The notes: generated by a model from the sequence alone, not told the origin. A stretch of 64,000 nt of DNA from Kocuria sp. (GCF_030538595.1 NZ_JAUNTS010000001.1:1-64000); one strand, 5' to 3'. Shown: positions 44,749-54,667, counted from the first letter of the stretch. Numbers and translations: made by a program.

Positions 44749-44833
44749 GCGGCTATCATGACCGCCCTGGCTGGGTACTGCATGGAGATCGGGGCATACA
44801 TCGCGGTGGGCTGAACCAAACCGTGCTGCCCAG

Positions 44834-44839
44834 TAGGCT
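44834..44839 (+). promoter_or_regulatory. Leaderless -10 box of the MgtE-N/CBS gene
   Basis: TAGGCT, 6 nt before GTG 44846. CTGAAC 17 nt further upstream may serve as -35. Confidence 0.5.
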
Positions 44840-44845
44840 GGTGCG

Positions 44846-46150
44846 GTGAGCAGCTCCCTGGACAAGATTTTCATCGGCCGGTTGATCGGTCTGGACGTCT
44901 TCGACCCCCTCGGGGACCGTGTGGGGCGATTGCGTGACGTGGTGGTGCTTCGCCGAGCGCCGGGCGGCAAACGCGGCGGGCAGGTTCGGCGCCCCATTGT
45001 GGTGGGGCTGGTGGTGGAGGTTCCCGGCAAGCGCCGAGTGTTTGTCCCCATGACGCGTGTGACCAGCATGGATTCCAAGCGCATTGTGTGCACGGGCCTG
45101 GTGAACCTGCGCCGCTTCCAGCAGCGTGGCCAAGAAACTCTGGTGATCGGCGAAATGTTCGATCAGCACATGGCTCTGCTGGATGGCTCCGGCACCGCCA
45201 CCATCGTGGACGTGGCCATGGAGCAGGCACGGTCCGGGGACTGGCAGCTCACGGAAATGTTTGTCCGCCGCGCCAACACCACGGGTGGGTTGATGCGGCG
45301 TCGTCCCGGAGAAACCCTGGTGGTGGATTGGGAGGATGCCCGCGACCTGGCCAGTGTGGGCCCCCAGGCGGCAACACAGTGGGTCCAGGCGCACGAAGAG
45401 GATCAGCCCGCTGACATGGCAGAAGAGCTCCATGAGCTCTCCCACAAGCGCAAAATGGAGATCGCCGGAGAACTGCAGGACGAAAGACTGGCTGATGTGC
45501 TCCAGGAGCTACCGGAAGATGACCAGGTCTACATCCTGACCAACTTGGACGTGGAGCGCGCCGCGGACGTTTTGGAAGCCATGGAACCGGATGACGCCGC
45601 AGACCTGCTCAACGAGCTACCGGAGGCCCAGGCGGAAGATCTCCTGCAGTTGATGCAGCCGGAGGAAGCGGAGGACGTTCGTCGTCTGTTGGAGTACGAC
45701 GAAGGCACTGCGGGTTCCATGATGACCCCGGTTCCCATCATCCTCTCCCCGGAGACCACGGTGGCGGATGCTCTGGCCGCCATCCGGCAGGAGGAGGTCT
45801 CCCCCGCCGTGGCCGCCGCTGTTTTTGTGTGCCGCCCGCCGCTGGAAACGCCCACGGGCCGTTACCTGGGCATGGTGCACATGCAGCAGCTCTTACGGGT
45901 GCCCCCTCCCGAACCCTTGGGCACCATGCTGGACACCTCCATTGAACCGGTGCGGGACATGGCCCCCATCTCCGATGTGGCCAAAGAGCTGGCCACCTAT
46001 GACTTGACCATCATTCCTGTGATCAACGAGAACCGGCGCCTGGTGGGCGCTGTCACCATTGATGACGTGCTGGATGACCTACTGCCGGATGACTGGCGGA
46101 CCTGGGACGATGGAACTCCCGTACGAAAGGTGGGACGACGCTATGAGTGA
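44846..46150 (+). CDS. MgtE N-terminal/CBS domain protein without transporter domain
   Basis: A 434-residue soluble protein: an N-terminal PRC-barrel-like region (IGLDVFDPLGDRVGRLRDVV), the superhelical MgtE N-domain with repeated acidic helices (about 195-290, for example LEAMEPDDAADLLNELPEAQ), and two CBS domains (about 295-420). The membrane channel part of true MgtE is absent, so it cannot transport Mg2+ alone; it may sense Mg2+ or regulate partners. The next gene overlaps by 8 bp. Confidence 0.87.
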   Translation: MSSSLDKIFIGRLIGLDVFDPLGDRVGRLRDVVVLRRAPGGKRGGQVRRPIVVGLVVEVPGKRRVFVPMTRVTSMDSKRIVCTGLVNLRRFQQRGQETLVIGEMFDQHMALLDGSGTATIVDVAMEQARSGDWQLTEMFVRRANTTGGLMRRRPGETLVVDWEDARDLASVGPQAATQWVQAHEEDQPADMAEELHELSHKRKMEIAGELQDERLADVLQELPEDDQVYILTNLDVERAADVLEAMEPDDAADLLNELPEAQAEDLLQLMQPEEAEDVRRLLEYDEGTAGSMMTPVPIILSPETTVADALAAIRQEEVSPAVAAAVFVCRPPLETPTGRYLGMVHMQQLLRVPPPEPLGTMLDTSIEPVRDMAPISDVAKELATYDLTIIPVINENRRLVGAVTIDDVLDDLLPDDWRTWDDGTPVRKVGRRYE

Positions 46151-46877
46151 GAGCCGATTGAACACCGAACGCCGTTCCCCCGGACTGGACACCCCATCCG
46201 GCCTGCGCAACGGAGTGTGGGACCGCCTACGGCCCAACCCGGATTCCTTTGGCCAGATGACCGAAGGCTTTGCCCGCTTCATGGGTACCCCCCAGTTCCT
46301 GCTCTACATGACGTTGTTCTGTGCGGTGTGGCTGGGGTGGAACACGTTTATGCCTGAGAACCTTCAGTTCGACCCCCGCGCGTTGAACTACACCCTGCTG
46401 ACTTTGATGCTCTCCCTCCAGGCCTCCTACGCCGCGCCGCTGTTGCTGCTGGCCCAGAACCGGCAGGATGATCGTGACCGCGTGATCGCCGAACAGGACC
46501 GCAAGCGGGATGAGGAAAACCTTGCGGACACCGAATACCTGATCCGCGAAATTGCCTCCCTGCGCATGGCAGTGCGCGATGTTGCCACCCGCGACTTTGT
46601 CCGCGCCGAAATGCGCGACCTCCTCCAGGAACTACTGGAAGACCGGCAAGATCACGACGACGACGCCCCCGCCGGTAAAAAATCTCCCGCAGCCAACACC
46701 GCCGCTGCGATGAAGAAGAAGAAAAAGAAGAAGGTGGGAGCTGGCGAGTCCCGTGATTCCAAGGCCACGACAACGGGGCTGATTCCGGTGGTGTCGCCCC
46801 TGGAATCCCCTGCGGAATCCACGTCCCAGCCCCAAGACCCACACCGTGAACTGCCCGGGAGCAATGACCCTGCGTGA
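46143..46877 (+). CDS. DUF1003 membrane protein
   Basis: A 244-residue protein with two membrane segments (about residues 55-75 and 88-110) and the DUF1003 signature (FMGTPQFLLYMTLFCAVWLG, LTLMLSLQASYAAPLLLLAQ). A charged coiled-coil (NRQDDRDRVIAEQDRKRDEE) follows, and a poly-Lys run lies in the tail. Role unknown. The start overlaps the MgtE-N/CBS stop by 8 nt and the stop overlaps the mrp start by 4 nt (GTGA), so the three proteins are probably coupled. Confidence 0.9.
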   Translation: MSESRLNTERRSPGLDTPSGLRNGVWDRLRPNPDSFGQMTEGFARFMGTPQFLLYMTLFCAVWLGWNTFMPENLQFDPRALNYTLLTLMLSLQASYAAPLLLLAQNRQDDRDRVIAEQDRKRDEENLADTEYLIREIASLRMAVRDVATRDFVRAEMRDLLQELLEDRQDHDDDAPAGKKSPAANTAAAMKKKKKKKVGAGESRDSKATTTGLIPVVSPLESPAESTSQPQDPHRELPGSNDPA

Positions 46878-48085
46878 GCCCAGACATTCCGCAAGAACCA
46901 GATAATGGCGTACCGGAACCGGCCGGCCTGCCGGAGCCGGAGGTTGACCCGCGTCTGCACGATGCCCTGAACACGGTCCAGGATCCCGAACTCAAACGCC
47001 CACTCTTGGAGCTGGGCATGGTCCACAGCGCCACCTTGCAGCCGGATGGCACCGCTGTGATCGAGGTACTGCTGACCATCTCCGGCTGCCCCCTGCGCTC
47101 AACGATTGAGCAGGATCTTCACCGTGCCCTGATGCCCGTGGACGGGGTGCACCGCGTGGTGGTGGAGCTAGGGGTGATGACCCCGGAACAGCGGCAGGAG
47201 CTCAAAGAGCGGTTGGGCCACACCCGCAGCATTCCGTTTGCTGATCCCAACTCGTTGACAAGGGTGCATGCCGTAGCCTCCGGTAAAGGTGGCGTGGGGA
47301 AATCCTCCGTCACCGCCAATGTGGCCGCTGCCCTGGCCGCACGTGGGCGCCACGTGGGCGTGGTGGATGCAGATATTCACGGGTTCTCCATCCCTGGGCT
47401 TTTTGGCATCCAGCGCGGCCCCACCAAGGTGGATGACATGATCCTGCCTGCCGTGGTGGAAGTCCCGGAGGCCGCCCGGGCCGATCAGGGGGTGCCCGGC
47501 AGCGTCAAGGTCATTTCCATCGGCATGTTCACCGATCCCGCAACTCCCGTGGTGTGGCGCGGTCCCCTCTTGGACCGAGCCATTGAACAGTTCTTGGCGG
47601 ATGTCCACTTCGGGGACCTGGATCATTTACTACTGGACTTGCCCCCGGGTACCGGTGACGTGGCCATCTCCGTGGCCCAGAAGTTGCCCCAGTCCAGGGT
47701 GCTGGTGGTCTCCACCCCCCAGCAGGCTGCCACAGGCATTGCCGAACGTGCCGGCACGCTGGCCGCCATGACGGAACAGACCGTGGCCGGCGTGGTGGAG
47801 AACATGACTGCCATGGTGCTGCCGGATGGCTCCCGCCTGGAGCTTTTCGGCTCCGGCGGTGGGGAACAGATTGCCCAGTCTTTGACCGAACGCATGGGTT
47901 GTCCCGTGAGCGTGCTGGGTTCCGTTCCGTTGGATGTGGCACTGCGCGAATCCGCGGATCAGGGTTTGCCCGTGGTCTGGTCCAACCCGCACAGTCCTGC
48001 GGCCACGGCTCTCACGGAGATTGCAGCTCAGATTGATGGACCCCGGGGTCTGTCCGGGAAATCTTTGGGCGTCACCCCACGCTGA
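46874..48085 (+). CDS. mrp: Mrp/ApbC-type P-loop Fe-S cluster carrier
   Basis: A 403-residue protein. An N-terminal MIP18/DUF59 domain (about residues 25-100) is fused to a ParA-like ATPase with the deviant Walker A GKGGVGKSSVTANVAAAL, Walker B-like LLLDLPPGTGDVAISVAQ and a VENM motif. The family carries Fe-S clusters to apo-proteins. The CxxC found in many Mrp proteins is replaced here by a LPDGSRLELFGSGGG segment. Last gene of the coupled MgtE-N/DUF1003/Mrp unit. Confidence 0.92.
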   Translation: MSPDIPQEPDNGVPEPAGLPEPEVDPRLHDALNTVQDPELKRPLLELGMVHSATLQPDGTAVIEVLLTISGCPLRSTIEQDLHRALMPVDGVHRVVVELGVMTPEQRQELKERLGHTRSIPFADPNSLTRVHAVASGKGGVGKSSVTANVAAALAARGRHVGVVDADIHGFSIPGLFGIQRGPTKVDDMILPAVVEVPEAARADQGVPGSVKVISIGMFTDPATPVVWRGPLLDRAIEQFLADVHFGDLDHLLLDLPPGTGDVAISVAQKLPQSRVLVVSTPQQAATGIAERAGTLAAMTEQTVAGVVENMTAMVLPDGSRLELFGSGGGEQIAQSLTERMGCPVSVLGSVPLDVALRESADQGLPVVWSNPHSPAATALTEIAAQIDGPRGLSGKSLGVTPR

Positions 48086-48136
48086 GCGTCGTCCGGGGCA
48101 TGCCAGGCGGGGCAACCGAGGTAACCGAAAACAGTC

Positions 48137-48562
48137 TCAGGTGGCTTCCGAGTCAAAAGGTGCCCGCTGTCCGGGAGCCAAACGGACCAGCGATTGCGTC
48201 TGCGTGGAGACTGAGGAACCGCCGACGGCGCGTTCCGCTTTGCGGGCTTCCCGCGCGGCCTCACGCTCGTCGCGTTCCCGGCGGCGCTTTTCATCCGCGT
48301 CTTCCTGGTCAACTTCTGCCAGGGCTTCACGCACGATGGTGCGGGGATCGTATTGCCGCGGGTCCAGCTTTCGCCAGTCCACGTCCGTGACCTCCGGGCC
48401 CAGGGTCTCACGCAGATCATCTTTGGCGCCGCTTGCGTAGCGGCGAGCTGCCTTGACCAGGTCCTTGAGCTTCTGCGCATATTCGGGCAGGCGTTCCGGA
48501 CCGATCACAAGCAGCGCCACCACAATCAGGACGATCGCTTCTGCACCACTGATACCGAACAC
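48137..48562 (-). CDS. tatB: Twin-arginine translocase subunit TatB
   Basis: A 141-residue protein: the N-terminal membrane helix with its hinge (MFGISGAEAIVLIVVALLVI then GPERLPEYAQKL), an amphipathic helix and a charged, Arg/Glu-rich tail. It recognises folded Tat substrates together with TatC. GTG 48562 has TAATCT 7 nt upstream, so it is leaderless-type. Its conserved place beside mrp matches other actinobacteria. Confidence 0.92.
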   Translation of the reverse strand: MFGISGAEAIVLIVVALLVIGPERLPEYAQKLKDLVKAARRYASGAKDDLRETLGPEVTDVDWRKLDPRQYDPRTIVREALAEVDQEDADEKRRRERDEREAAREARKAERAVGGSSVSTQTQSLVRLAPGQRAPFDSEAT

Positions 48563-48569
48563 GGCTAAG

Positions 48570-48575
48570 AGATTA
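48570..48575 (-). promoter_or_regulatory. Leaderless -10 box of tatB
   Basis: TAATCT on the minus strand, 7 nt before GTG 48562. Confidence 0.5.
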
Positions 48576-48605
48576 GCAGTCGGACGTGGAGGTAGCTGTG
48601 AGATC

Positions 48606-49265
48606 TCACTGCAATCCCAGGATGCGCCGCCACCCCAGCGCTATGGTCTCCAGGGTTCCGTGGTCCGCTTGCTTGGGTTGGTCCAAAATGGCGCTATGTC
48701 CCGCTTCCACCTGTTGGAGCAGATTGACCATCCGAGGAGGTGCCGTATCCGAAACCAGGGTGTAGACAACGTCGTCGTGCACGATCATGGCCCGCCACGG
48801 GGTACCGTCACTGGTCCACACCGTGGCCCCGGCAATGGTGGTGGGCTCCAGCCCCACGGCACTGGCGGGCAAATTGGTGTCCCCGACCACCGGATGATCG
48901 GAGTCGATTTCCCCCCGCTGTTCCACCACGGTGATCTGCCGGGAACGGTTGTACTCCACCACCACGACGACGGCGGGCTGCCCCGCCACCGTTGTCTGGC
49001 GAAGGGACTGGGTGCTGTACCCGCTGAGACCAACAAGTGGCAACGTCCAGCCTTCAGCGCGCAACGTGTCCACATCCGAACTTTGGGTATGCACCAATCC
49101 TTGCGATCCCATCCAGCTGGCACCGGAGACAGTGGGCGACCCACTTGTGGTGGTGGCTCCGCGTGAGCCCACATACCAACCGGACAAGGCCACACCCACC
49201 ACCAGGAATATGGAGACCGCAAGGGAGGTCACCACAATCCGTTGGGGCCAGAAAACCTTGTGCAC
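48606..49265 (-). CDS. Single-pass membrane protein with extracytoplasmic domain, unknown
   Basis: A 219-residue protein: one N-terminal membrane anchor (about residues 10-31) followed by a ~185-residue beta-rich domain with no recognised family. In related actinobacteria the sigE/rseA (sigma factor/anti-sigma) pair sits between tatB and the O-methyltransferase gene. Here no sigma factor is present, and this protein lacks the zinc-binding HxxxCxxC anti-sigma motif in its very short cytoplasmic tail. It could be a leftover or an unrelated envelope protein. GTG 49265 has GAAGGA close by; the start is not certain. Confidence 0.7.
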   Translation of the reverse strand: MHKVFWPQRIVVTSLAVSIFLVVGVALSGWYVGSRGATTTSGSPTVSGASWMGSQGLVHTQSSDVDTLRAEGWTLPLVGLSGYSTQSLRQTTVAGQPAVVVVVEYNRSRQITVVEQRGEIDSDHPVVGDTNLPASAVGLEPTTIAGATVWTSDGTPWRAMIVHDDVVYTLVSDTAPPRMVNLLQQVEAGHSAILDQPKQADHGTLETIALGWRRILGLQ

Positions 49266-49399
49266 GTTCCTTCAATCCAGAGGCGGTGTCTGCGGTCAAT
49301 GGCAGACGGAACAACAGGGACCTTTTCATGGTCACCGCAGAACCTGAACGACGCCTGATGATCCCCCAGCAGTCCGCCCAAAAGTGCCCGGTGCCGGCT

Positions 49400-49431
49400 G
49401 GCAACTGCCTCGGAGGCGCGTGGCAGTTGCC
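49400..49431. other. Hairpin in the divergent gap upstream of the O-methyltransferase gene
   Basis: GGCAACTGCC (49400-49409) pairs with GGCAGTTGCC (49422-49431). The 286-bp gap 49266-49551 holds no other recognisable feature. Possible operator or leader structure. Confidence 0.4.
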
Positions 49432-49551
49432 CATCCCCAGCCTGTTACCGCCCGGTGGAGAGCGTTCGGAGGCGTTCGGCCCTGCCGCGCAGTAGGATGC
49501 TCAGGGCACACCATGAAGAGCAGCAAGAATCCGTCAACCGAGAGGTGTTTT

Positions 49552-50184
49552 ATGGGCCGGGGCAAGACCACCAGCTGGTCCTATGCCGAGGCTTATCCTC
49601 GGGAGGATGAAGTTCTCTTGCGCGCCCGCGAGCGCTCCACCACCTTGGGCCTACGCCCCGTCACTCCGGGAGTGGCTGCCGCTCTGACTGTCCTCACCGC
49701 CGCTGCACGTCCGCGTTCCGTGGTTGAGGTGGGAACGGGAACCGGGGTGTCCGGAACCGCCATTTTACGGGGGCTGCCCCAGGGTTCCGTGCTGACCACC
49801 ATTGACACGGATGTTCGAGCTTTGCGCGCCGCCAGGGACACCTTCCGGGAGGCCGGAATGCTCGGTAGCCGAATCCGCACCATCTCCGGCCGAGCTTCCC
49901 TGGTCCTTCCGCGATTGACCACGGGCGCTTATGACATGGTGTTCCTGGATGCCGACGCCGCAAACACCTTGCTCTACGTTGATGAAGCCTGCCGGATGTT
50001 GCGCCCCGGCGGGAGCCTGGTGGTGCAAGACACCTTGGACCAGGACAAGGTCCCTGATCCGGTGATCCGTGAGGACGCCACCCGAATCCACCGCGAAATC
50101 CACCGGCTGTTCCGGGAGGATGAACGGTTCTTCTCCGCCATTCTGACCGCTGGCTCCGGCTTGCTGGTGGCCGTCAAAAAGTAG
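49552..50184 (+). CDS. SAM-dependent O-methyltransferase
   Basis: A 210-residue class I methyltransferase of the catechol-O-methyltransferase-like family. The SAM-binding motif is VVEVGTGTGVSGTAIL (about residues 63-78), then TTIDTD, the metal-binding YDMVFLDADAANT and LRPGGSLVVQDTL. The substrate is unknown. ATG 49552 has GAGAGG 6 nt upstream; the frame extends to 49384, and ATG 49513 is an alternative. In mycobacteria the homologue (Rv1220c) lies next to sigE. Confidence 0.88.
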   Translation: MGRGKTTSWSYAEAYPREDEVLLRARERSTTLGLRPVTPGVAAALTVLTAAARPRSVVEVGTGTGVSGTAILRGLPQGSVLTTIDTDVRALRAARDTFREAGMLGSRIRTISGRASLVLPRLTTGAYDMVFLDADAANTLLYVDEACRMLRPGGSLVVQDTLDQDKVPDPVIREDATRIHREIHRLFREDERFFSAILTAGSGLLVAVKK

Positions 50185-50274
50185 TTCCACCCGGTGGCCC
50201 AACGCCCCCGGCAACCTGGGCGCCGTCGTCGTCTGTTCCCGTCCTGATGCCCCCGCTGAGGTGTCGGGCATGAA

Positions 50275-50308
50275 TTGAGCCCTCCACCCGGGAAGGTGGA
50301 GGGCTCAA
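50275..50308. terminator. Bidirectional terminator between the O-methyltransferase and DUF3117 genes
   Basis: TTGAGCCCTCCACC (50275-50288) pairs with 50295-50308 around a 6-nt loop. It has flanking A and T residues on both sides of a convergent junction. Confidence 0.8.
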
Positions 50309-50368
50309 CGGTGTCAGCAGCGTGGCGACGGCGCCGTGCTGCTCACGGTCCTACGCAGTGAAAGGTAC

Positions 50369-50536
50369 TCAGGAGGTGACGCCTTCCAGGCACTCCTTGA
50401 GTTCAGCAGCTTCATTGGCCTTCAGTTCAACAACCAGGCGACCGCCGCCTTCCAGGGGCACGCGCATGATCAGGCTGCGGCCTTCCTTGGTGACCTCCAT
50501 GGGACCGTCGCCAGTCCTGGGCTTCATAGCCGCCAT
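50369..50536 (-). CDS. DUF3117 small protein
   Basis: A 55-residue protein strongly matching the actinobacterial DUF3117 family: MAAMKPRTGDGPMEVTKEGR, then IMRVPLEGGGRLVVEL. ATG 50536 has AGGAGA 7 nt upstream, which decides this start over the longer frame. Function unknown; very conserved in the phylum. Confidence 0.93.
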   Translation of the reverse strand: MAAMKPRTGDGPMEVTKEGRSLIMRVPLEGGGRLVVELKANEAAELKECLEGVTS

Positions 50537-50640
50537 TGCTTGTTCTCCTGTCATCGACGTGCGGTTCAGGCCCATCTTACCGGACGGCATGACCGCCTTT
50601 GCGTCCGTGACTGATGGCAGTTGCCGTTGACAGGCACGGA

Positions 50641-51900
50641 TCACGGGGGCCAGTCGCCCCCACCCGGTAGCGGCGACCACTGCCACAGGTATCCGATCCA
50701 CACAATTTGAAACAGCGCGCCCACCACAACCAAAGTGATTCGGTAGGAACGTGACGGACTGGCCGCCACCAGCGGTGCAGCCAGAACAAACAGTGGAATG
50801 AGCATGCGGAAAGTGGATGACTGCGGGTGCAGGAAAGCCAGCAAGTAGACGGCATAACAGGCCACCCACATCCACACCACCAAGGGCAGTGTCTGGCGCA
50901 CCACCCGCGTGGTGATCAGCAGAAAGAACACGACGATCACCACCAGCACGGCCAACCAGCCCAAGGCCGGTCCAAAAAACCTGTTGCCAAGGGCCAACCA
51001 AGGTTCAAAAACCAGCAGGGAAGATCCCCGCCACGCGGTTTCGGTGTCTGTGTACGCTCCTATTTCCCCGGTCACGGCCCAGGCAAAAGCTGGCCAGAGC
51101 ATGGCGCACACGCACGCCCACACGGCCAGCCAGAACCACTTGTTGAAAACCGCCGGAACCGTACCCACCTGCAAAGTGCCTGCCGCGCGAGCCCTGCCGA
51201 GGTGGCCCACGGCGTGGATCAGCCAGGTCAGTCCCAGCGCCGCAGCAAACGGAACCCCTGCCGGGCGGGTCAAACACATCAGCAAAATCAAACCGACCGA
51301 CCACAACACCTGCCCACGCAGGACAAGCAGCAGCACACCGGCCAACATGGCAAGGTGCAAGGACTCCGCGTAGGCAGTCTGGAAAACAGGCGATGCCGGG
51401 CCAAAAGCCACAACGGCCAAAGCCCACAACGCAGCACCGTTCGGCAGAATGTCGCGGAACAATTTGAGGATCAGTACAGCCGCACCAAAACCGGCCAACA
51501 AGGCCACCGTGGAAGCTGTCACCGCCCACGGCAAACCGGTGAAGGCCGTGATGCCACGCACCAGCAGGGGAAACACCGGGAAAAACGCCCAGGCGTTGGG
51601 CTGCACCGTTCCCGCGGCATCGCGCGGCAACTCGGCAGGGTATCCGGCGTCGTGAACGCTCTGGTACCACTGCCCGTCCCAGATGGTCATGAAGTTGAAG
51701 TACCCCAGGGGCGTTGGCCCCCACGGGCCCGTGGGCGCCTGGCGATCGACGACGGCAAAGATCACCCCGGCCCACAATCTTGAAGCCAACCACACCAGCA
51801 GAGCCTGGACCCACCAAGGAGCCCGGCTCAGGGCATCACCTGCCCGGATGGTGTGTTGCGCCAACCCACGGTGCACCCGCGTGGGTGCCACCAAGTTCAC
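50641..51900 (-). CDS. PIG-V-like mannosyltransferase, integral membrane
   Basis: A 419-residue polytopic membrane protein (about 9-10 hydrophobic segments) with the mannosyltransferase family signature NFMTIWDGQWYQSVHDAGYP near residue 70, followed by AFFPVFPLLVRGI. It resembles actinobacterial PIG-V-like enzymes that transfer mannose from polyprenyl-phosphate donors to envelope glycans or proteins. The acceptor is unknown. GTG 51900 overlaps the LOG-family stop by 4 nt (GTGA). Confidence 0.85.
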   Translation of the reverse strand: MNLVAPTRVHRGLAQHTIRAGDALSRAPWWVQALLVWLASRLWAGVIFAVVDRQAPTGPWGPTPLGYFNFMTIWDGQWYQSVHDAGYPAELPRDAAGTVQPNAWAFFPVFPLLVRGITAFTGLPWAVTASTVALLAGFGAAVLILKLFRDILPNGAALWALAVVAFGPASPVFQTAYAESLHLAMLAGVLLLVLRGQVLWSVGLILLMCLTRPAGVPFAAALGLTWLIHAVGHLGRARAAGTLQVGTVPAVFNKWFWLAVWACVCAMLWPAFAWAVTGEIGAYTDTETAWRGSSLLVFEPWLALGNRFFGPALGWLAVLVVIVVFFLLITTRVVRQTLPLVVWMWVACYAVYLLAFLHPQSSTFRMLIPLFVLAAPLVAASPSRSYRITLVVVGALFQIVWIGYLWQWSPLPGGGDWPP

Positions 51901-52775
51901 CGAGCCGAACCTTCCCGATCTTCCGCGGATGCAGTGTGGTCGTTGGGGTTGCCGAACTCGCCAAGATCGCCGTGGCCGGCGGCATCACGCTGCTGTTCGG
52001 AGCGGCGTTCATGCGCTTCACTCATCACGGCCACCGCCTCCTGGGCGGAGTCCGTGACGCACAGCAGGTCCGTGTCAGCCGGGGAGATCATGCCTTCACG
52101 GACCAAAGTCTCCTCAATCCATTCCAGCAACGGAGCCCAAAAGGCTTTCCCCATGAGCACCACGGGGAACCGGGTCATCTTGCTGGTCTGCACCAACGTC
52201 AGAGATTCAAACAACTCGTCCAGCGTGCCAAAACCACCGGGCAGCACAATGAAGCCTTGGGAGTACTTGGCGAACATGGTCTTGCGGACAAAGAAGTATC
52301 GGAAGTTGATGCCCAGGTCTATGTACTGGTTCAGACCTTGTTCGTGCGGGAGCTCAATGCCCAGGCCCACGGAGGTTGCCCCCACCTCATGAGCACCCCG
52401 GTTGGCCGCTTCCATGATGCCCGGGCCACCACCGGTGATCACCGCGTACCCAGCTTCTCCAAGCGCCTGACCCACTTCACGGCCCAAGGCGTACTCGGGT
52501 GAATCCGGCGCTGTGCGAGCTGACCCGAACACGGAAATGGCGGGGCCCAGCCTGGCCAGGGTGTCAAAACCGTCCACGAATTCGCTCTGGATGCGCAGCA
52601 CCCGCCAGGGGTCGGTCCGGGTGAAGTCACCGGGTTCGCGCCCCGCCACCACCTCTGGCTCCAGGAATCGTTGATCGGAGGTACTGCGCTGCAACTCACG
52701 CCCGCGCAGCAGGATGGGGCCTTTGTGGCGGAATGGTTTGCCGTCTGCAGCACTGTGGGAGGAAGGTGACGTCAT
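51897..52775 (-). CDS. LOG-family (TIGR00730-type) nucleotide 5'-monophosphate phosphoribohydrolase
   Basis: A 292-residue protein with the family motifs ITGGGPGIMEAANRGAHEVG and VLPGGFGTLDELFE. Members release cytokinin-type or purine bases from nucleoside monophosphates; older labels such as lysine decarboxylase are wrong for this family. The last ~35 residues are acidic and disordered. ATG 52775 is leaderless-type, with TACCGT 6 nt upstream. Confidence 0.88.
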   Translation of the reverse strand: MTSPSSHSAADGKPFRHKGPILLRGRELQRSTSDQRFLEPEVVAGREPGDFTRTDPWRVLRIQSEFVDGFDTLARLGPAISVFGSARTAPDSPEYALGREVGQALGEAGYAVITGGGPGIMEAANRGAHEVGATSVGLGIELPHEQGLNQYIDLGINFRYFFVRKTMFAKYSQGFIVLPGGFGTLDELFESLTLVQTSKMTRFPVVLMGKAFWAPLLEWIEETLVREGMISPADTDLLCVTDSAQEAVAVMSEAHERRSEQQRDAAGHGDLGEFGNPNDHTASAEDREGSAR

Positions 52776-52781
52776 GGTCCC

Positions 52782-52787
52782 ACGGTA
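52782..52787 (-). promoter_or_regulatory. Leaderless -10 box of the LOG-family gene
   Basis: TACCGT on the minus strand, 6 nt before ATG 52775. Confidence 0.5.
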
Positions 52788-52926
52788 GCGGGCTACAGGA
52801 TGGGTACCCCTCATGCGCGCGTACGTGAAGTACATGTGGCGGCCGCGATTGGAAGCCTGATGACCAAATCCGCAGCTTTTTTACCCCAAAGTAACGTGTT
52901 GGTCCTCACAATGTGACTTTCTCCAC

Positions 52927-52932
52927 TATGTT
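52927..52932 (+). promoter_or_regulatory. Leaderless -10 box of gluA
   Basis: TATGTT, 6 nt before ATG 52939. The region upstream (52870-52920) is AT-richer than average and may hold activator sites; no clear -35. Confidence 0.5.
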
Positions 52933-52938
52933 CTTCAC

Positions 52939-53727
<789 letters not shown>

Positions 53728-53778
53728 GACCACTGACCCCTTTCCGCAACGCACCCTCTAATACAACGGGAGAAATCA

Positions 53779-54615
53779 ATGCACCGCAGCAAGAAGATCT
53801 ACAGCGCCGTGGCTCTCAGCGCAGCAGCCGCCCTGACCCTGTCCGCCTGTGGCGGGAGTTCCAGTGACAGCAGTGGCGACGGCGACACCGTGCGCATCGG
53901 CATCAAGTACGACCAGCCCGGTCTGGGCTACGCCGACGGCGGCGACTACACAGGCTTCGACGTCGATGTGGCCAAGTACGTGGCCAATGAACTGGGCTAC
54001 TCGGAAGACCAGATCGAGTGGGTTGAAGCACCATCGGCCAACCGCGAAAACATGCTGCAGAACAACCAGGTGGACATGATTTTTGCCACCTACTCCATCA
54101 CGGATGCCCGTAAAGAGACCGTGGACTTTGCCGGACCGTATTTTGTGGCCGGTCAGGACCTGTTGGTCCGCGCCGACGACGACTCCATCCAAGGCCCCGA
54201 GGACCTTGACGGCAAGAACCTGTGCTCGGTGACCGGCTCCACCTCCGCGGAGAACGTGCGTGAAGAGGTGCCCGGCGTGAACCTGGTGGAGCAAAGCGGC
54301 TACGCGGACTGCGTGACCATGCTGGGCTCCGGCGGTGTGGATGCTGTGACCACGGATGACATCATCCTGGCCGGCTTGGCTTCCACACCCGCCAACCAGG
54401 GCCAGTTCCGCGTGGTCGGCAACACCTTCTCCGAGGAGAAGTACGGCGTGGGCCTACCCAAGGGCTCGGACCAGTGTGGAGACATCAACACCGCCATTGA
54501 GAAGATGATTGACGATGGCGCCTGGGAAGAGGCCGTGACCAGCAACACCGAAGGTGCGGACTATCACTACAACACCGACTGGAACCCGCCCACTCCGGAT
54601 GAGACCTGCTCCTGA
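53779..54615 (+). CDS. gluB: Glutamate-type ABC transporter, substrate-binding lipoprotein
   Basis: A 278-residue lipoprotein: basic n-region, hydrophobic core and lipobox LSAC with the lipidated Cys24. The SBP_bac_3 domain follows, with IGIKYDQPGLGY, FDVDVAKYVA and DMIFATYSITDARKE, typical of glutamate-family binding proteins. ATG 53779 has GGGAGA about 5 nt upstream. It is anchored on the outer face of the membrane. Confidence 0.93.
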   Translation: MHRSKKIYSAVALSAAAALTLSACGGSSSDSSGDGDTVRIGIKYDQPGLGYADGGDYTGFDVDVAKYVANELGYSEDQIEWVEAPSANRENMLQNNQVDMIFATYSITDARKETVDFAGPYFVAGQDLLVRADDDSIQGPEDLDGKNLCSVTGSTSAENVREEVPGVNLVEQSGYADCVTMLGSGGVDAVTTDDIILAGLASTPANQGQFRVVGNTFSEEKYGVGLPKGSDQCGDINTAIEKMIDDGAWEEAVTSNTEGADYHYNTDWNPPTPDETCS

Positions 54616-54630
54616 CCTGTGGCTCCGGCT

Positions 54631-54667
54631 GGTGTCATCCGCATACGTACCCACCGCGGATGACACC
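54631..54667 (+). other. Intra-operon hairpin 1 downstream of gluB
   Basis: GGTGTCATCCGC (54631-54642) pairs perfectly with 54656-54667, 16 bp after the gluB stop. It could stabilise the gluAB part of the mRNA or partly terminate it, giving more binding protein than permease. Confidence 0.65.

Noticed and set aside
50827-51783. 318-codon plus-strand open frame opposite the mannosyltransferase gene
   Set aside because: Gln/Arg/His-rich shadow of a membrane-protein gene; no independent support.
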